From CAXXOK01 sp035353615 (GTDB lineage Bacteria > Bacillota > Clostridia > Christensenellales > Aristaeellaceae), in assembly GCA_035353615.1 (NCBI GenBank), contig DAOPZY010000017.1, positions 1-64,000 of the forward strand: DNA of 64,000 nucleotides, written 5' to 3'. Position 1 is the stretch's first letter. Each line of letters opens with the position of its first letter. Positions 9,200 to 17,393 of the stretch are shown one piece after another. Both the position numbers and the translations under genes were made by a program. The notes beneath the pieces are model-generated. The model saw only the letters and a program-made list of their open reading frames with translations. It did not search any database and was not told where the DNA came from.

Positions 9200-10069
9200 T
9201 CAGGTGCGCGTGTCCTCACGGTCCAGATAAACGCCGTGCGCGTTCCAGATGCTTTCCAGCCGTTTCAGGTGGGCGGAAAGCTCCTCACGGCGGCGCAGGC
9301 TGAGCGCGACAATCAGCGCGTTAAGCAGGGAAAGCGGCGCGGCGAGCGAATCCACAAAGCTGGCCATATCGGTATGGGCGTACAGGCAAACATCCGCGAC
9401 GGTGCTCAGCGGGCTCATCGCGCCGTCGGTTACGGCGATCACCTTCGCGCCGTTTTCACGGGCGATGCGCATACACTCCACCGTGCGCGTGGAATAGCGC
9501 GGGAAGCTCACGGCCACCAGCACGTCGGGGCCGCTGATGCGCTCCATCTCGTCAAACCCTTCGCCGATGGCGTTTTGCACCATAATCACCTCGTCAAAAA
9601 TCAGGCGAAGGTAATGGCCGAAAAACTGTGCCAGCGGGGCTGCGGAACGCAGACCCATCACGTAGATGCGACGCGCGGAGAGCAGCAGCTCAACGGCGCG
9701 GTCAAAATCCTTCTGCGACAAATCCTCGGTTGTCATGCGGATGTTGCGCATATCGTTTTTCAGCACCGTGCGCAGCACGTCGTTTTCCTTGATTTCCGAG
9801 GCGATGTTGAAACGCTCGCTGGCGGTGAGGTGCTGGCGCACCAGCTCCTGAAGCGACGCCTGAAGCTCCGGATAGCCCTCGTAGCCCATGGCTGTGGCAA
9901 ACCGGACGACAGTCGATTCGCTGACGCCGCAGTTTTGCCCCAGCGTGATGGCCGTCATAAACGCGGCTTTATCCGAATGGTCGGTAATGAACGCGGCAAT
10001 GCGGCGGTGCCCTTTGCTCAGGGATTTACCGCGAAGGTTTAAGCGTCTGATGATCTCCTGTGTGTCCAT
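9200..10069 (-). CDS. MurR/RpiR-family transcriptional regulator
   Basis: DNA-binding regulator of 289 residues. Residues 1-77 form the RpiR-type helix-turn-helix (GVSESTVVRFATAMGY is the recognition region), and residues ~120-260 are a SIS domain that senses a phosphosugar. Such proteins control amino-sugar or sugar-phosphate catabolism, often for an adjacent operon; here the neighbours (flavoprotein, SurE) give no obvious target, although nagA lies 11 kb away. ATG start with GGAGG four bases upstream, slightly close. The SIS ligand is unknown. Confidence 0.9.
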   Translation of the reverse strand: MDTQEIIRRLNLRGKSLSKGHRRIAAFITDHSDKAAFMTAITLGQNCGVSESTVVRFATAMGYEGYPELQASLQELVRQHLTASERFNIASEIKENDVLRTVLKNDMRNIRMTTEDLSQKDFDRAVELLLSARRIYVMGLRSAAPLAQFFGHYLRLIFDEVIMVQNAIGEGFDEMERISGPDVLVAVSFPRYSTRTVECMRIARENGAKVIAVTDGAMSPLSTVADVCLYAHTDMASFVDSLAAPLSLLNALIVALSLRRREELSAHLKRLESIWNAHGVYLDREDTRT

Positions 10070-10284
10070 GTAGCCTCCAACGGACGGCGCTCAAGCGCCC
10101 GCGCCTGCAATTCGAAAGGAAAAAACCGCCCGGTAGCGACAAACCGCTCATCCGGGGTTTCGGCATCCATTTACCGAAGGCTGACCCTGCCGCCCAGTGC
10201 CGACAGACCGCGCCCCGACCCTCGCCCGCCGATCCCGGGCAAGCGGGAAACCTCGGCCACGGCCATAGCCGGCGCACACCCGGC

Positions 10285-11064
10285 TCAGGCCGTAACGTCC
10301 ACCTTGCTCATTTCCCGCACAAAGGATGCGAATGCCGCGCCGTGCTCGCTGGGGTTGCCCATAAACGTATAGGTGATGTGGCCTTTGTTAAGCCAGTCCA
10401 GATCGCTGCCCGCTTCGGGCGGCTCCATGCGGCATTCGTTGGCCATCCAATAGTACACGCCGTTGCGCGGGCTTTCGCGGCGCAGATAGCAGTCCTTGAA
10501 ATTGGCGGTGGAAAGCGGCGCGAGCACGGGCGAAAGCACCTCCGCAGGCTCGCGCAGGGGCGCGTTCATGTTCAGGATGGTCGCGGGCGGGGTTTTCAGA
10601 TCCACATACCGCTCGGCGGTGGCGATGGCCAGCCGGGCCACATAATCGTACAACTCCTGCGAAGCTTCATGGTGCACGCTTACGGCCATGGAGCGCACGC
10701 GGTTGAGCGCGCCCTCGGTCGCCGCGCCCACCGTGCCGCTGTAATGCACGGCCATGCCGGCGTTGTAGCCGTCGTTGATGCCGGAAATCAGCACATCCAC
10801 CGGGTCCTTGACCAACTCATACAGGCCCAGGCGCACGCAATCGGTCGGGGTGCCGGTAATGGCCCACGCCTGCACGCTTTCCTGGCCCATATCATATTCC
10901 TTGACATACAGCGGCTCAATCAGCGTAATGCGCTGGCTGGCCGCGCTCTGCTGCGCGCTGGGGGCGCAAATGCTCACCCTGTGGCCGCGCTCCAGCGACG
11001 CCTGACACAGCGCGTGGATGCCAACGCTTTGGATGCCGTCGTCGTTAACCAATAAAATATGCAT
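10285..11064 (-). CDS. surE: 5'/3'-nucleotidase SurE
   Basis: Metal-dependent survival-protein phosphatase that removes phosphate from nucleoside 5'- and 3'-monophosphates. Diagnostic motifs are NDDG at residues 7-10 (metal ligands), SGIN near 94-97 and GTVGAA near 109-114. Its 259 residues match the family. The start ATG has GGAG nine bases upstream. It lies 12 bp downstream of the small membrane protein at 11077-11430 and is likely transcribed with it from the promoter at 11475-11502. Confidence 0.95.
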   Translation of the reverse strand: MHILLVNDDGIQSVGIHALCQASLERGHRVSICAPSAQQSAASQRITLIEPLYVKEYDMGQESVQAWAITGTPTDCVRLGLYELVKDPVDVLISGINDGYNAGMAVHYSGTVGAATEGALNRVRSMAVSVHHEASQELYDYVARLAIATAERYVDLKTPPATILNMNAPLREPAEVLSPVLAPLSTANFKDCYLRRESPRNGVYYWMANECRMEPPEAGSDLDWLNKGHITYTFMGNPSEHGAAFASFVREMSKVDVTA

Positions 11065-11076
11065 ACCTAAAAACTC

Positions 11077-11430
11077 CTATTCCCGTAAGCGCCCGGTCAG
11101 GGCGCTGATGAGGGTCCGGGCGGCGTTGACCACAAAAGCGATGGCGACAGCCCACCAGAAATTATCCAACGTAACGGCGCCGCCAAGCATGCCGACCGCC
11201 GTCCACACCAGCCACGCGTCCACAGCCACGTACAAAAGCCCCAGCGTAAGCCAGTTAACAACCTTGAGCAAAAGTCGAACCACGGGCCGGAGCACGATGT
11301 AGAGTACCCCCAGAATCAGCCCGATCAGGGCGGCGCGGGTCCAGTCAGTAGCGTGAACGCCGGCCATGTATTGGGCGCACAGCGGCACGGCGGCCACCGT
11401 TACCATCAAGCGGAGTATCGCTCCAAACAC
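11077..11430 (-). CDS. Small four-helix membrane protein, phage-holin-4-like family
   Basis: Protein of 117 residues with about four hydrophobic segments and the pattern ILGVLYIVLRPVVRLLL followed by a helix rich in L, G and V, which resembles the PF04020 (Phage_holin_4_2 / YvlD-like) group. Despite the name, chromosomal members are general membrane proteins of unknown role. It starts with GTG at 11430, preceded by GGAGG. It is the first gene of a probable two-gene unit with surE. I do not see any phage gene around it. Confidence 0.7.
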   Translation of the reverse strand: MFGAILRLMVTVAAVPLCAQYMAGVHATDWTRAALIGLILGVLYIVLRPVVRLLLKVVNWLTLGLLYVAVDAWLVWTAVGMLGGAVTLDNFWWAVAIAFVVNAARTLISALTGRLRE

Positions 11431-11738
11431 GCTTCCAAGCCCTCCTGCCAGTCCGTGGGGTTATCCCAGCATTCAGTATACCACAGACCGGGAAAATTGT
11501 AACGTTCATCCCGCATGGGCAAGCCCGCCGCATTGCGCGAAACGCCCCTGACCGTCGGTCGCCGGCGCGCGCTGGGCATTCGTCCGCGTCTGCGGCCGAT
11601 CCGTAAACAGCTCGCGGCCCTGCCCCTGCGCAAACCTGCCGCCGAAGGTAAATGTCCGGAATTCCCGTGCAGGCGTATCGCGGCCTTTGGGCAGAGATAT
11701 CACACCATTTCGCTGGGTTGAGCGGCGTTTGCGCAGGC
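11431..11738. other. Intergenic region with one promoter
   Basis: About 308 bp between the holin-like gene and the hypothetical membrane gene. Apart from the minus-strand promoter at 11475-11502 I see no supported gene; the rest is GC-rich and carries only a weak 7-bp inverted repeat around 11717-11743. Confidence 0.5.
11475..11502 (-). promoter_or_regulatory. Probable sigma-70 promoter for 11077-11430 and surE
   Basis: On the minus strand TTACAA (-35) and TATACT (-10) are separated by 16 bp, about 45 bp upstream of the GTG start. Confidence 0.55.
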
Positions 11739-12146
11739 TCAACGGCGAGCCGCGTCCGGTTTGCGCCGTTTGCCGCGCAACGCCGCCGTCAGCGTCAGAA
11801 ACCCCATCACGGTGCTTTCCACAAGCACCACCTGACCGTTGATGGAGATAATCGCCCGGAGCGCGGGCCAGTTGACAGCGCCCAGCGTTTCCAGATACTG
11901 ATAAACCAGCGTGAGGAACAACAGCCCCGCCGCGATGTACAAAAACCCGGTTAAGCCCGTGCTTTGCACGGAAAGGCCCGCCACGGGCAGCAGGAGCGCC
12001 ACGCACAGGCCCAGCCCAATCCCTTTGAAGGCATACAGGAAAAAGTTGCCCGCCGCCAAAAGCCCGTCCAGCCACCTAAAATAAAGGCACGTCAGCAGGC
12101 ACATCAGGATAGGGCCTAACACAACGAAAAGTCTGCGAATCAGCAT
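11739..12146 (-). CDS. Hypothetical membrane protein downstream of trmD
   Basis: Protein of 135 residues with four predicted hydrophobic segments and a basic C-terminal tail. I do not recognise a family. The ATG at 12146 has GGAGG seven bases upstream, which favours it over an upstream alternative. It begins 57 bp after the trmD stop on the same strand, in the place where rplS normally sits in Firmicutes, so it is probably read as the last gene of the ylxM-trmD operon. Function unknown. Confidence 0.6.
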   Translation of the reverse strand: MLIRRLFVVLGPILMCLLTCLYFRWLDGLLAAGNFFLYAFKGIGLGLCVALLLPVAGLSVQSTGLTGFLYIAAGLLFLTLVYQYLETLGAVNWPALRAIISINGQVVLVESTVMGFLTLTAALRGKRRKPDAARR

Positions 12147-12203
12147 TGGGATCCCTCCCTGGCGCAAAGGCCGGTCAACAGATCAGCGTATGTTCCTTTT
12201 GGG

Positions 12204-13313
12204 TCAGTCGTCGGTCGGCGGCGTGTCCGGTTGCGCCCGGGGCACAGTTCCGGTTTGGCAAACCGGCTCGCTCTCCCGCGCGCCCACGCCCGCCTGCGAA
12301 TCGCGTTCCGCGCAAGTGACCGCCAGTGGATCGACGCAAAGGAGCGCGCCCTCGCCCTCGCCCGCGTCGTGTTCCCTTTTCCTCCCTTCGCGTTGCTCGC
12401 CATTGGGCGGCGCGCCCTCGCCCGCGCGCGCGTCGTGTTCCGGGGCGGGCACCGGTTGCGCTTCATCAGGCAATTCGGATGGCCGGGGGTTTGGGGCTGC
12501 CGACACGGCGACCCGCGCCCCGGTAGCGTCGCCCGGCGTCGCCTCCGCCGCGCTCCGGTCCTGCGCTTTCAGGCGCTCTTCCGGCGGCTCCGCCCCTTCA
12601 GCCAGCGTTTCGGAACGTTCTTTGTCCGTCATGGGGGCCGTCGCAAACAGGTCCGGCCTTCGCGCAAGCGTTGCTCGCAGGGACTGTTTGCGCCGCCATG
12701 CCCTGATTTTAGCGTGATCGCCATTGAGCAGCACTTCCGGCACCGTAAGCCCCCGGTATTCGCGCGGGCGGGTGTATTGCGGGTATTCCAGCAAGCCTTC
12801 GGAGAAGCTTTCTTCCTCGGCGCTTTCGCTGCTGCCCAGCACCCCGGGCACCAAGCGGGCCACCGCGTCCACCACCGCCATCGCCGCCAGCTCGCCGCCC
12901 GTCAGGATAAAATCCCCCAGCGAGATTTCCTCATCCACCACCAAATCCAACGCTCGCTGATCCACGCCCTCGTAGTGCCCGCACAGCAGGATCAGCCCGT
13001 CCCGGGCGGCCAGCTCGCGCACCTTTGCCTGCGTCAGCGGTTTACCGCGCGGGCTCATGGAAAGGCACGGGCCGGAAAATCCGCGCGCGCGAACCGTCTG
13101 CACCGCGTCCACGATCGGCTGGGGCGTCATCACCATGCCCGCGCCGCCGCCAAAGGGATAATCGTCCGTATTCCTGTGCTTTTGGGCACTGAACGGGCGG
13201 ATATCCACAGGCTGAACCGAAATCAGCCCCTCTGCCTGCGCGCGACCGAGAATGCTTGTGTTCAGCAGGCTTTCGAACATTTCAGGAAAGATGGTCAGGA
13301 TCGCTATTTTCAT
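12204..13313 (-). CDS. trmD: tRNA (guanine-37-N1)-methyltransferase TrmD with long C-terminal extension
   Basis: SPOUT-class enzyme that methylates G37 of tRNAs reading CNN codons, using S-adenosylmethionine. The N-terminal 228 residues show the full family pattern: FPEMF near residue 9, GGGAGM near 56 and the trefoil-knot stretch GDFILTGGELA near 130. Bacterial TrmD is usually about 240-250 residues; this one has 369, because about 140 residues rich in Glu, Ala, Pro and Gly follow. That tail contains two near-copies of an EHDA-GEGA segment and looks disordered. The start ATG overlaps the 3' end of rimM by 32 bp, indicating translational coupling. Confidence 0.95.
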   Translation of the reverse strand: MKIAILTIFPEMFESLLNTSILGRAQAEGLISVQPVDIRPFSAQKHRNTDDYPFGGGAGMVMTPQPIVDAVQTVRARGFSGPCLSMSPRGKPLTQAKVRELAARDGLILLCGHYEGVDQRALDLVVDEEISLGDFILTGGELAAMAVVDAVARLVPGVLGSSESAEEESFSEGLLEYPQYTRPREYRGLTVPEVLLNGDHAKIRAWRRKQSLRATLARRPDLFATAPMTDKERSETLAEGAEPPEERLKAQDRSAAEATPGDATGARVAVSAAPNPRPSELPDEAQPVPAPEHDARAGEGAPPNGEQREGRKREHDAGEGEGALLCVDPLAVTCAERDSQAGVGARESEPVCQTGTVPRAQPDTPPTDD

Positions 13314-13827
13314 ACAACGCCACCTCAGCCAACGCCTGCGCGTCCAGCACCATGCGACCGGCCGCCACATCCAGCTCGCGCACGAGGCGCTTTAAAAACG
13401 GGGCCATCATCACGCCGCGCGGGGTATCAAACACCAATATGTCCGTGCCGCCGTTTTGCAGCACATTGCTAAGCGTGCCCACGGCGCGGCCTTCGCCGTC
13501 CACAGCCGTCAACCCCAGCATATCGGCGATGAACGCCTCGCCTTCACCCAGTTTGCGGGCGTGCGCGCGGTCGATATACACATTTTGGTTGCGAAGCGTT
13601 TCCGCGGCGTCGCGGTCACAGATGCCTTCCAGCGTCAGAAACGCGTCGTCGCCGTTCACCCGCGCCGCCAAAACCTGCACGGGAACATAGGCGTCGCCGT
13701 TTTTCAAAAAGACGGTTGTGAGGTCGTTGAAGCGTTCGGGATCATCGGTTTCGTGGCGCAGCTTCACCTCGCCGCGAATCCCCTGCGGCTTCACAATGGT
13801 ACCCAGCAACAGATAAGGGTTGAGCAT
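13282..13827 (-). CDS. rimM: 16S rRNA processing protein RimM
   Basis: Ribosome-maturation factor of 181 residues that binds S19 and assists assembly of the 30S head. It has the N-terminal RimM barrel (GTIVKPQGIRGEVK near residues 9-22) and a C-terminal PRC-barrel (LLDVFDTPRGVMMAP-like strand near 130-145). ATG start with AAAGGAG upstream. The order khpA-rimM-trmD is classic, but here a 336-bp gap precedes rimM. Confidence 0.93.
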   Translation of the reverse strand: MLNPYLLLGTIVKPQGIRGEVKLRHETDDPERFNDLTTVFLKNGDAYVPVQVLAARVNGDDAFLTLEGICDRDAAETLRNQNVYIDRAHARKLGEGEAFIADMLGLTAVDGEGRAVGTLSNVLQNGGTDILVFDTPRGVMMAPFLKRLVRELDVAAGRMVLDAQALAEVALYENSDPDHLS

Positions 13828-14163
13828 GGTACGGCTCCTTTCGGGAAGGGGATACGTTTGCGCGCGGTTTTTTGCGCGGCGTTTGGCGAGGGCGGGGGAA
13901 GGGAGAAAACGGCGTATTTAGCCTGCGTAACTTTTGCCGCGTTGCCAAAAGGCGGCCAGCCCGTCAGCGGTATCGGCGCGGCCCGGCCCGGCCCTGGGAC
14001 CAACCCCCATACCCCAGCGAACGCCTGCCGTGCCCCCGCCACACAAACAAGCGCGGCCAACGGGTTCCCCCAGCTGTGCCGCGCTATAGCCGCCGACGCA
14101 AAGCAACGCAAGCCCCGGCATCCCTGCCGGCGCATGCGCCGCGCCCGCGCGTGGCGACATGGT
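13828..14163. other. GC-rich gap inside the ribosomal operon
   Basis: 336 bp between khpA and rimM. It has an open minus-strand frame that starts right after the khpA stop but no ribosome-binding site or recognisable protein. I see no promoter or terminator. Confidence 0.4.
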
Positions 14164-14391
14164 TTACTGAATCTCCACAAAAACCGGTTTCTGGTTTTTC
14201 GTGGTCGCCGCGCGCACAACCGCGCGGATGGCCTTGGCGATACGGCCCTGTTTGCCGATCACCTTGCCCATATCCTCGGGCGCCACATGCAGCTCAAGGA
14301 TGGTGGCTTCCGGGCCAACCGTTTCCTGCACGGTCACGGCATCCCGGTTATCCACAAGGGATTGGGCGATATACAGCACGAGCTCTTTCAT
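14164..14391 (-). CDS. khpA: KH-domain RNA-binding protein KhpA (YlqC)
   Basis: Single-KH-domain protein of 75 residues. The KH signature GKVIGKQGRIAKAIR lies near residues 42-56. In Firmicutes KhpA pairs with KhpB (Jag) and binds many RNAs, affecting cell elongation. The ATG at 14391 is chosen because it starts four bases after the rpsP stop and gives the standard length; the open frame extends 34 codons upstream into rpsP. GAGGG upstream overlaps the end of rpsP. Confidence 0.93.
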   Translation of the reverse strand: MKELVLYIAQSLVDNRDAVTVQETVGPEATILELHVAPEDMGKVIGKQGRIAKAIRAVVRAATTKNQKPVFVEIQ

Positions 14392-14395
14392 GAGC

Positions 14396-14641
14396 TTAAC
14401 CCTCGATGATTCCGCTCTTTTTGAGCAGCCCGCGCACGGTGTCGGTCGGCTGAGCGCCGAAACCAAGCCATTTTTTGGCGGCTTCTTCGTCAAACTTGAT
14501 GGTGGCGGGGTTGGTCATCGGGTCATAGTAGCCGATTTCAGCGATGTTGCGGCCGTCGCGGGGGCTGGTGATATCCGCGACCACAATACGGTAGAAAGGC
14601 TTCTTTTTCATACCCATTCTTTTCAGGCGCATTTTAACCAT
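14396..14641 (-). CDS. rpsP: 30S ribosomal protein S16
   Basis: Ribosomal protein of 81 residues, the standard length, beginning MVKMRLKRMG and containing YRIVVAD and IGYYDP, both hallmarks of bS16. It has a strong GGAGG upstream. It is placed between ffh and khpA as in most Firmicutes. Confidence 0.98.
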   Translation of the reverse strand: MVKMRLKRMGMKKKPFYRIVVADITSPRDGRNIAEIGYYDPMTNPATIKFDEEAAKKWLGFGAQPTDTVRGLLKKSGIIEG

Positions 14642-14734
14642 GATTGTTTCCTCCTAAATTTCAAATCCGAATGTATGTCAATCACGACTGTGACGGACGG
14701 CTTGTGAAAGGGGGGCGAGGCTCGGGACCGGCTG

Positions 14735-16054
14735 TCAGCGGAAGTTCCGCATCATTTTGCGGGCCATGCCTTTGTTGCCCATCATTTTCTTCATCATATC
14801 GCGGGCCTGTTCAAACTGGCGCATCAGGCTGTTCACATCCTGCACGGTGGTGCCGCTGCCCGCCGCGATGCGCTTGCGGCGGCTGGCGTTGAGCAGGTTG
14901 GGGTTGCGGCGTTCCCGCGCGGTCATGCTGCGGATGATGGCCTCGGGCTTTTTCAGCGCGTCGTCGCTCACGTCGATATCGCCCAGCTTCCCAGCGCCCG
15001 GCAGCATGGAAAGCATACTGCGGATGCCGCCCATCTTTTTCATCTGCTGCATCTGGGCCAGAAAATCGTCCAGCGTCAGGTCGCCCGCTCCGCGTTTGGC
15101 CATTTTTTCCGCGGCTTCGGCATCCACGCTCTCCTGGGCTTTCTCAATCAGGGTGAGCACGTCGCCCATGCCAAGGATGCGACGGGCCATGCGGTCGGGG
15201 TGAAAAGGCTCGATATCGCCCAGTTTTTCCCCTGTGCCGCTGAACTTGATCGGCTTGCCGACGACCGCCTTGATGGACAGCGCCGCGCCGCCGCGGGTGT
15301 CGCCGTCTAGCTTGGTGAGGATAACGCCGTCGATGCCCAGTTTTTCGTCAAACGTTTTGGCGACGTTCACCGCGTCCTGACCGGTCATAGCGTCCACCAC
15401 AAAGAGGATTTCCTGCGGCTTCACCCTTTGCTTAACGGCCCGAAGCTCCTCCATGAGGGGTTCGTCGATGTGCAGACGACCGGCGGTGTCGATAATCAGC
15501 ACATCGCGGCTGTGGTCGCGCGCGTATTCCACGGCTTCCAGTGCGGTTTTCACCGGGTCCTGCGTGCCATGCTCGTATACGGGAACGTTCACCTGTTTAC
15601 CCACCGTTTGCAACTGTTGGATCGCGGCGGGGCGGTAAATATCGCACGCGGCCAGCAGCGGCTTTTTGCCGGTTTTTTGCAGGTAATTGGCCAATTTGGC
15701 AGCCATGGTGGTTTTGCCCGCGCCTTGCAGGCCGCACAGCATGTAGATTGTGGGAACGCTGGAGCTCCATGTGAGGCGCGCGTTCTGCGTGCCCATCAGC
15801 TCCGTCATTTCCTCAGTGACGATTTTGATAACCTGCTGGCCGGGGGTCAGGCTGTCCAGCACCTGCGCGCCTACGCAGCGTTCGGTGATGCGCTTGCAAA
15901 AATCTTTTACAACAAGGTAGTTCACATCCGCTTCCAGCAGCGCCACGCGAACTTCGCGCACGCCCTCCTTCACGGCTTGCTCGGTCAGCTTGCCGCGGCT
16001 GGTGAGCTTGCTCAGCGCCGCTGTCAGCTTTTGGCTCAGGCCCTCAAATGCCAT
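14735..16054 (-). CDS. ffh: Signal recognition particle GTPase Ffh
   Basis: SRP54-type protein of 439 residues that binds signal peptides emerging from the ribosome and hands them to FtsY. The N-domain is followed by the G-domain with GLQGAGKTT near residue 107, DTAGR near 187 and TKLDGD near 245; the C-terminal M-domain is methionine-rich and ends in MARKMMRNF. GGAGG lies ahead of the ATG, inside the overlapping ylxM end (11-bp overlap). No SRP RNA gene was recognised in the window. Confidence 0.98.
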   Translation of the reverse strand: MAFEGLSQKLTAALSKLTSRGKLTEQAVKEGVREVRVALLEADVNYLVVKDFCKRITERCVGAQVLDSLTPGQQVIKIVTEEMTELMGTQNARLTWSSSVPTIYMLCGLQGAGKTTMAAKLANYLQKTGKKPLLAACDIYRPAAIQQLQTVGKQVNVPVYEHGTQDPVKTALEAVEYARDHSRDVLIIDTAGRLHIDEPLMEELRAVKQRVKPQEILFVVDAMTGQDAVNVAKTFDEKLGIDGVILTKLDGDTRGGAALSIKAVVGKPIKFSGTGEKLGDIEPFHPDRMARRILGMGDVLTLIEKAQESVDAEAAEKMAKRGAGDLTLDDFLAQMQQMKKMGGIRSMLSMLPGAGKLGDIDVSDDALKKPEAIIRSMTARERRNPNLLNASRRKRIAAGSGTTVQDVNSLMRQFEQARDMMKKMMGNKGMARKMMRNFR

Positions 16055-16424
16055 CGGGTGCTTCCTCCTCGTCCAGGGTTTTCAGCAGTTGGGTCAGGAT
16101 GGTTTTGCTTTCGGCTACCCGGTTTCGCGAAAGCGCGCTCAGCGCGCGCGTCAGGCTTTCGCGGGTGGTTTCCGCCTGCGCGGCCAGGTGCAGCGCGGCC
16201 TCATACCGGCGCAGCTTTTGCTCCGAGCGGGTAATCAGCTCGTGCACATTCTGGCGGCTCACGGCCATTTCGTCGGCAATTTCGGCAAGGGTCAAATCCT
16301 CGTCGCAGTGCAGGCGAAGCGCGTCGCGCTGCTTTTGCGTCAGCAGACCGCCGTAACAGGCCAGAAGCGTGCCCAGTTCCACGCTTTGTTTCAACCGCCG
16401 TTCGGGGCGTTGGGCCTCGGTCAC
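16044..16424 (-). CDS. ylxM: YlxM/UPF0122 family helix-turn-helix protein
   Basis: Protein of 126 residues with a sigma-factor region-4-like helix-turn-helix (LTLAEIADEMAVSRQNVHEL, residues ~51-70). YlxM is nearly always encoded directly upstream of ffh and is thought to modulate SRP function or expression. GTG start; AAGGATG upstream. It is the first gene of the ylxM-ffh-rpsP-khpA-rimM-trmD operon, driven by the promoter at 16479-16507. Confidence 0.92.
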   Translation of the reverse strand: MTEAQRPERRLKQSVELGTLLACYGGLLTQKQRDALRLHCDEDLTLAEIADEMAVSRQNVHELITRSEQKLRRYEAALHLAAQAETTRESLTRALSALSRNRVAESKTILTQLLKTLDEEEAPDGI

Positions 16425-16478
16425 GGGGCATCCATCCTTTCCGAAGGCTGTCAGGCAAAAAAGATTGACAGCTTTGGC

Positions 16479-16507
16479 AGTATAGCATACGCGTTCAGGG
16501 GTGTCAA
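16479..16507 (-). promoter_or_regulatory. Sigma-70 promoter of the ylxM-ffh operon
   Basis: On the minus strand a perfect TTGACA (16502-16507) and TATACT (16479-16484) are separated by 17 bp, 55 bp upstream of the ylxM start. Confidence 0.85.
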
Positions 16508-16531
16508 GGGGTTTTGGTTGACAGTATTAGA

Positions 16532-16581
16532 CCCCGACGATCCATACGCAATGCCGGAGTAGCCCGTATGGATCGCCGGGG
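16532..16581. repeat. 17-bp inverted repeat with 16-nt loop
   Basis: Arms 16532-16548 and 16565-16581 are complementary at 16 of 17 positions (core CGATCCATACG / CGTATGGATCG). No T-tract follows on either strand, so it is not a classic terminator. It sits just upstream of the ylxM promoter. Confidence 0.7.
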
Positions 16582-16803
16582 GAGGCTGTTCACAAACCGA
16601 ATGGAGTCGATCCGCCGCGCCATATCGTGCCTTCGGCGCTCGTGACACGCGCGTTGAATGGGTTGCCGCATCCAGCCTCCGGCGGGCGGGTGGGTAACCC
16701 CTGCGCCCTGCGATGAGGCTTTGCCCATGACCCCTTATCGCCGAAGCGCGGGCTTTCAGCGTTTTTACCCGGTTCCGCCTCAGCGGCGCATACCCTGCGC
16801 CCT

Positions 16804-17310
16804 TTACAGCTTTTCAATTTCAGAGCGGATGCTTTCCATATCAATCAGGTGCATGCCCGCCACATCCCGCAGCTCGCTGGCCACAAAATGCGGAGAGGCG
16901 ATCACCTTGAAGCGTTTGCCCCGCGCGCGAAGCAACCGCAGCGCCCGGTCAAAATCCCCGTCGCCGCTTACCAGCACGGCAAGGTCATAGTTGTCAATGG
17001 TGTTAAACATATCCAGCACAATTTCAATATCCAGATTGGCCTTCTGGATAAACTTGCCGCTGGAGGAATCGTAAATGGTCTTGATCGGTTTGGTAACCAG
17101 CGAGTAGCCCATATAGGTCAGGGCGCTTAAAAACGCCTGCTGCTCCGCGACGGGCGGGGAGTCCTTACCGATGTAATAATACGCGTCCACCAGCGCGCCG
17201 AAGCGCTCGCAGTAGGCCAGCAGCTTTTTGGTATCTACAAACCAGTTGAGATCGTTCTTCTGCATGTAGAAAAAATTGGCGCCATCCACAAACACCGCGA
17301 CTCTGTCCAC
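16804..17310 (-). CDS. NYN-domain (LabA/DUF88-like) PIN-fold protein
   Basis: Protein of 168 residues with a complete NYN fold: VFVDGANFF near residues 6-14, the acidic residue in the ANLDIEIVLDM helix, and SGDGDF near 113-118. The four conserved aspartates form a metal site of PIN-like RNases, so RNA cleavage is the likely activity. GTG start at 17310 with AAGGAGG upstream. It is the gene immediately upstream of the ylxM operon on the same strand, but a promoter and hairpin separate them. Confidence 0.85.
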   Translation of the reverse strand: MDRVAVFVDGANFFYMQKNDLNWFVDTKKLLAYCERFGALVDAYYYIGKDSPPVAEQQAFLSALTYMGYSLVTKPIKTIYDSSSGKFIQKANLDIEIVLDMFNTIDNYDLAVLVSGDGDFDRALRLLRARGKRFKVIASPHFVASELRDVAGMHLIDMESIRSEIEKL

Positions 17311-17393
17311 AACGGTCCCTCCTTGCTCGGTTGGTTCAACCTAATCATACCATGATATCGGGGTTACGGAAAGGGGCCTTTGAAATCGCGGGT

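Larger units (their letters stand above)
16425..16803. other. Intergenic region with promoter and long hairpin
   Basis: 379 bp between the NYN gene end and ylxM. It holds the ylxM promoter (16479-16507), the 17-bp inverted repeat (16532-16581) and a partial module A-like stretch near 16770-16790 (CCGGTTCCGCCTCAGCGGCG). No further gene is supported. Confidence 0.5.

Noticed and set aside
11077..11430. Prophage holin
   Set aside because: The resemblance is to a family with many chromosomal members; no endolysin or other phage gene is nearby.
13918..14160. 80-codon minus-strand frame in the khpA-rimM gap
   Set aside because: Gly/Ala-rich, no ribosome-binding site, no recognisable fold.
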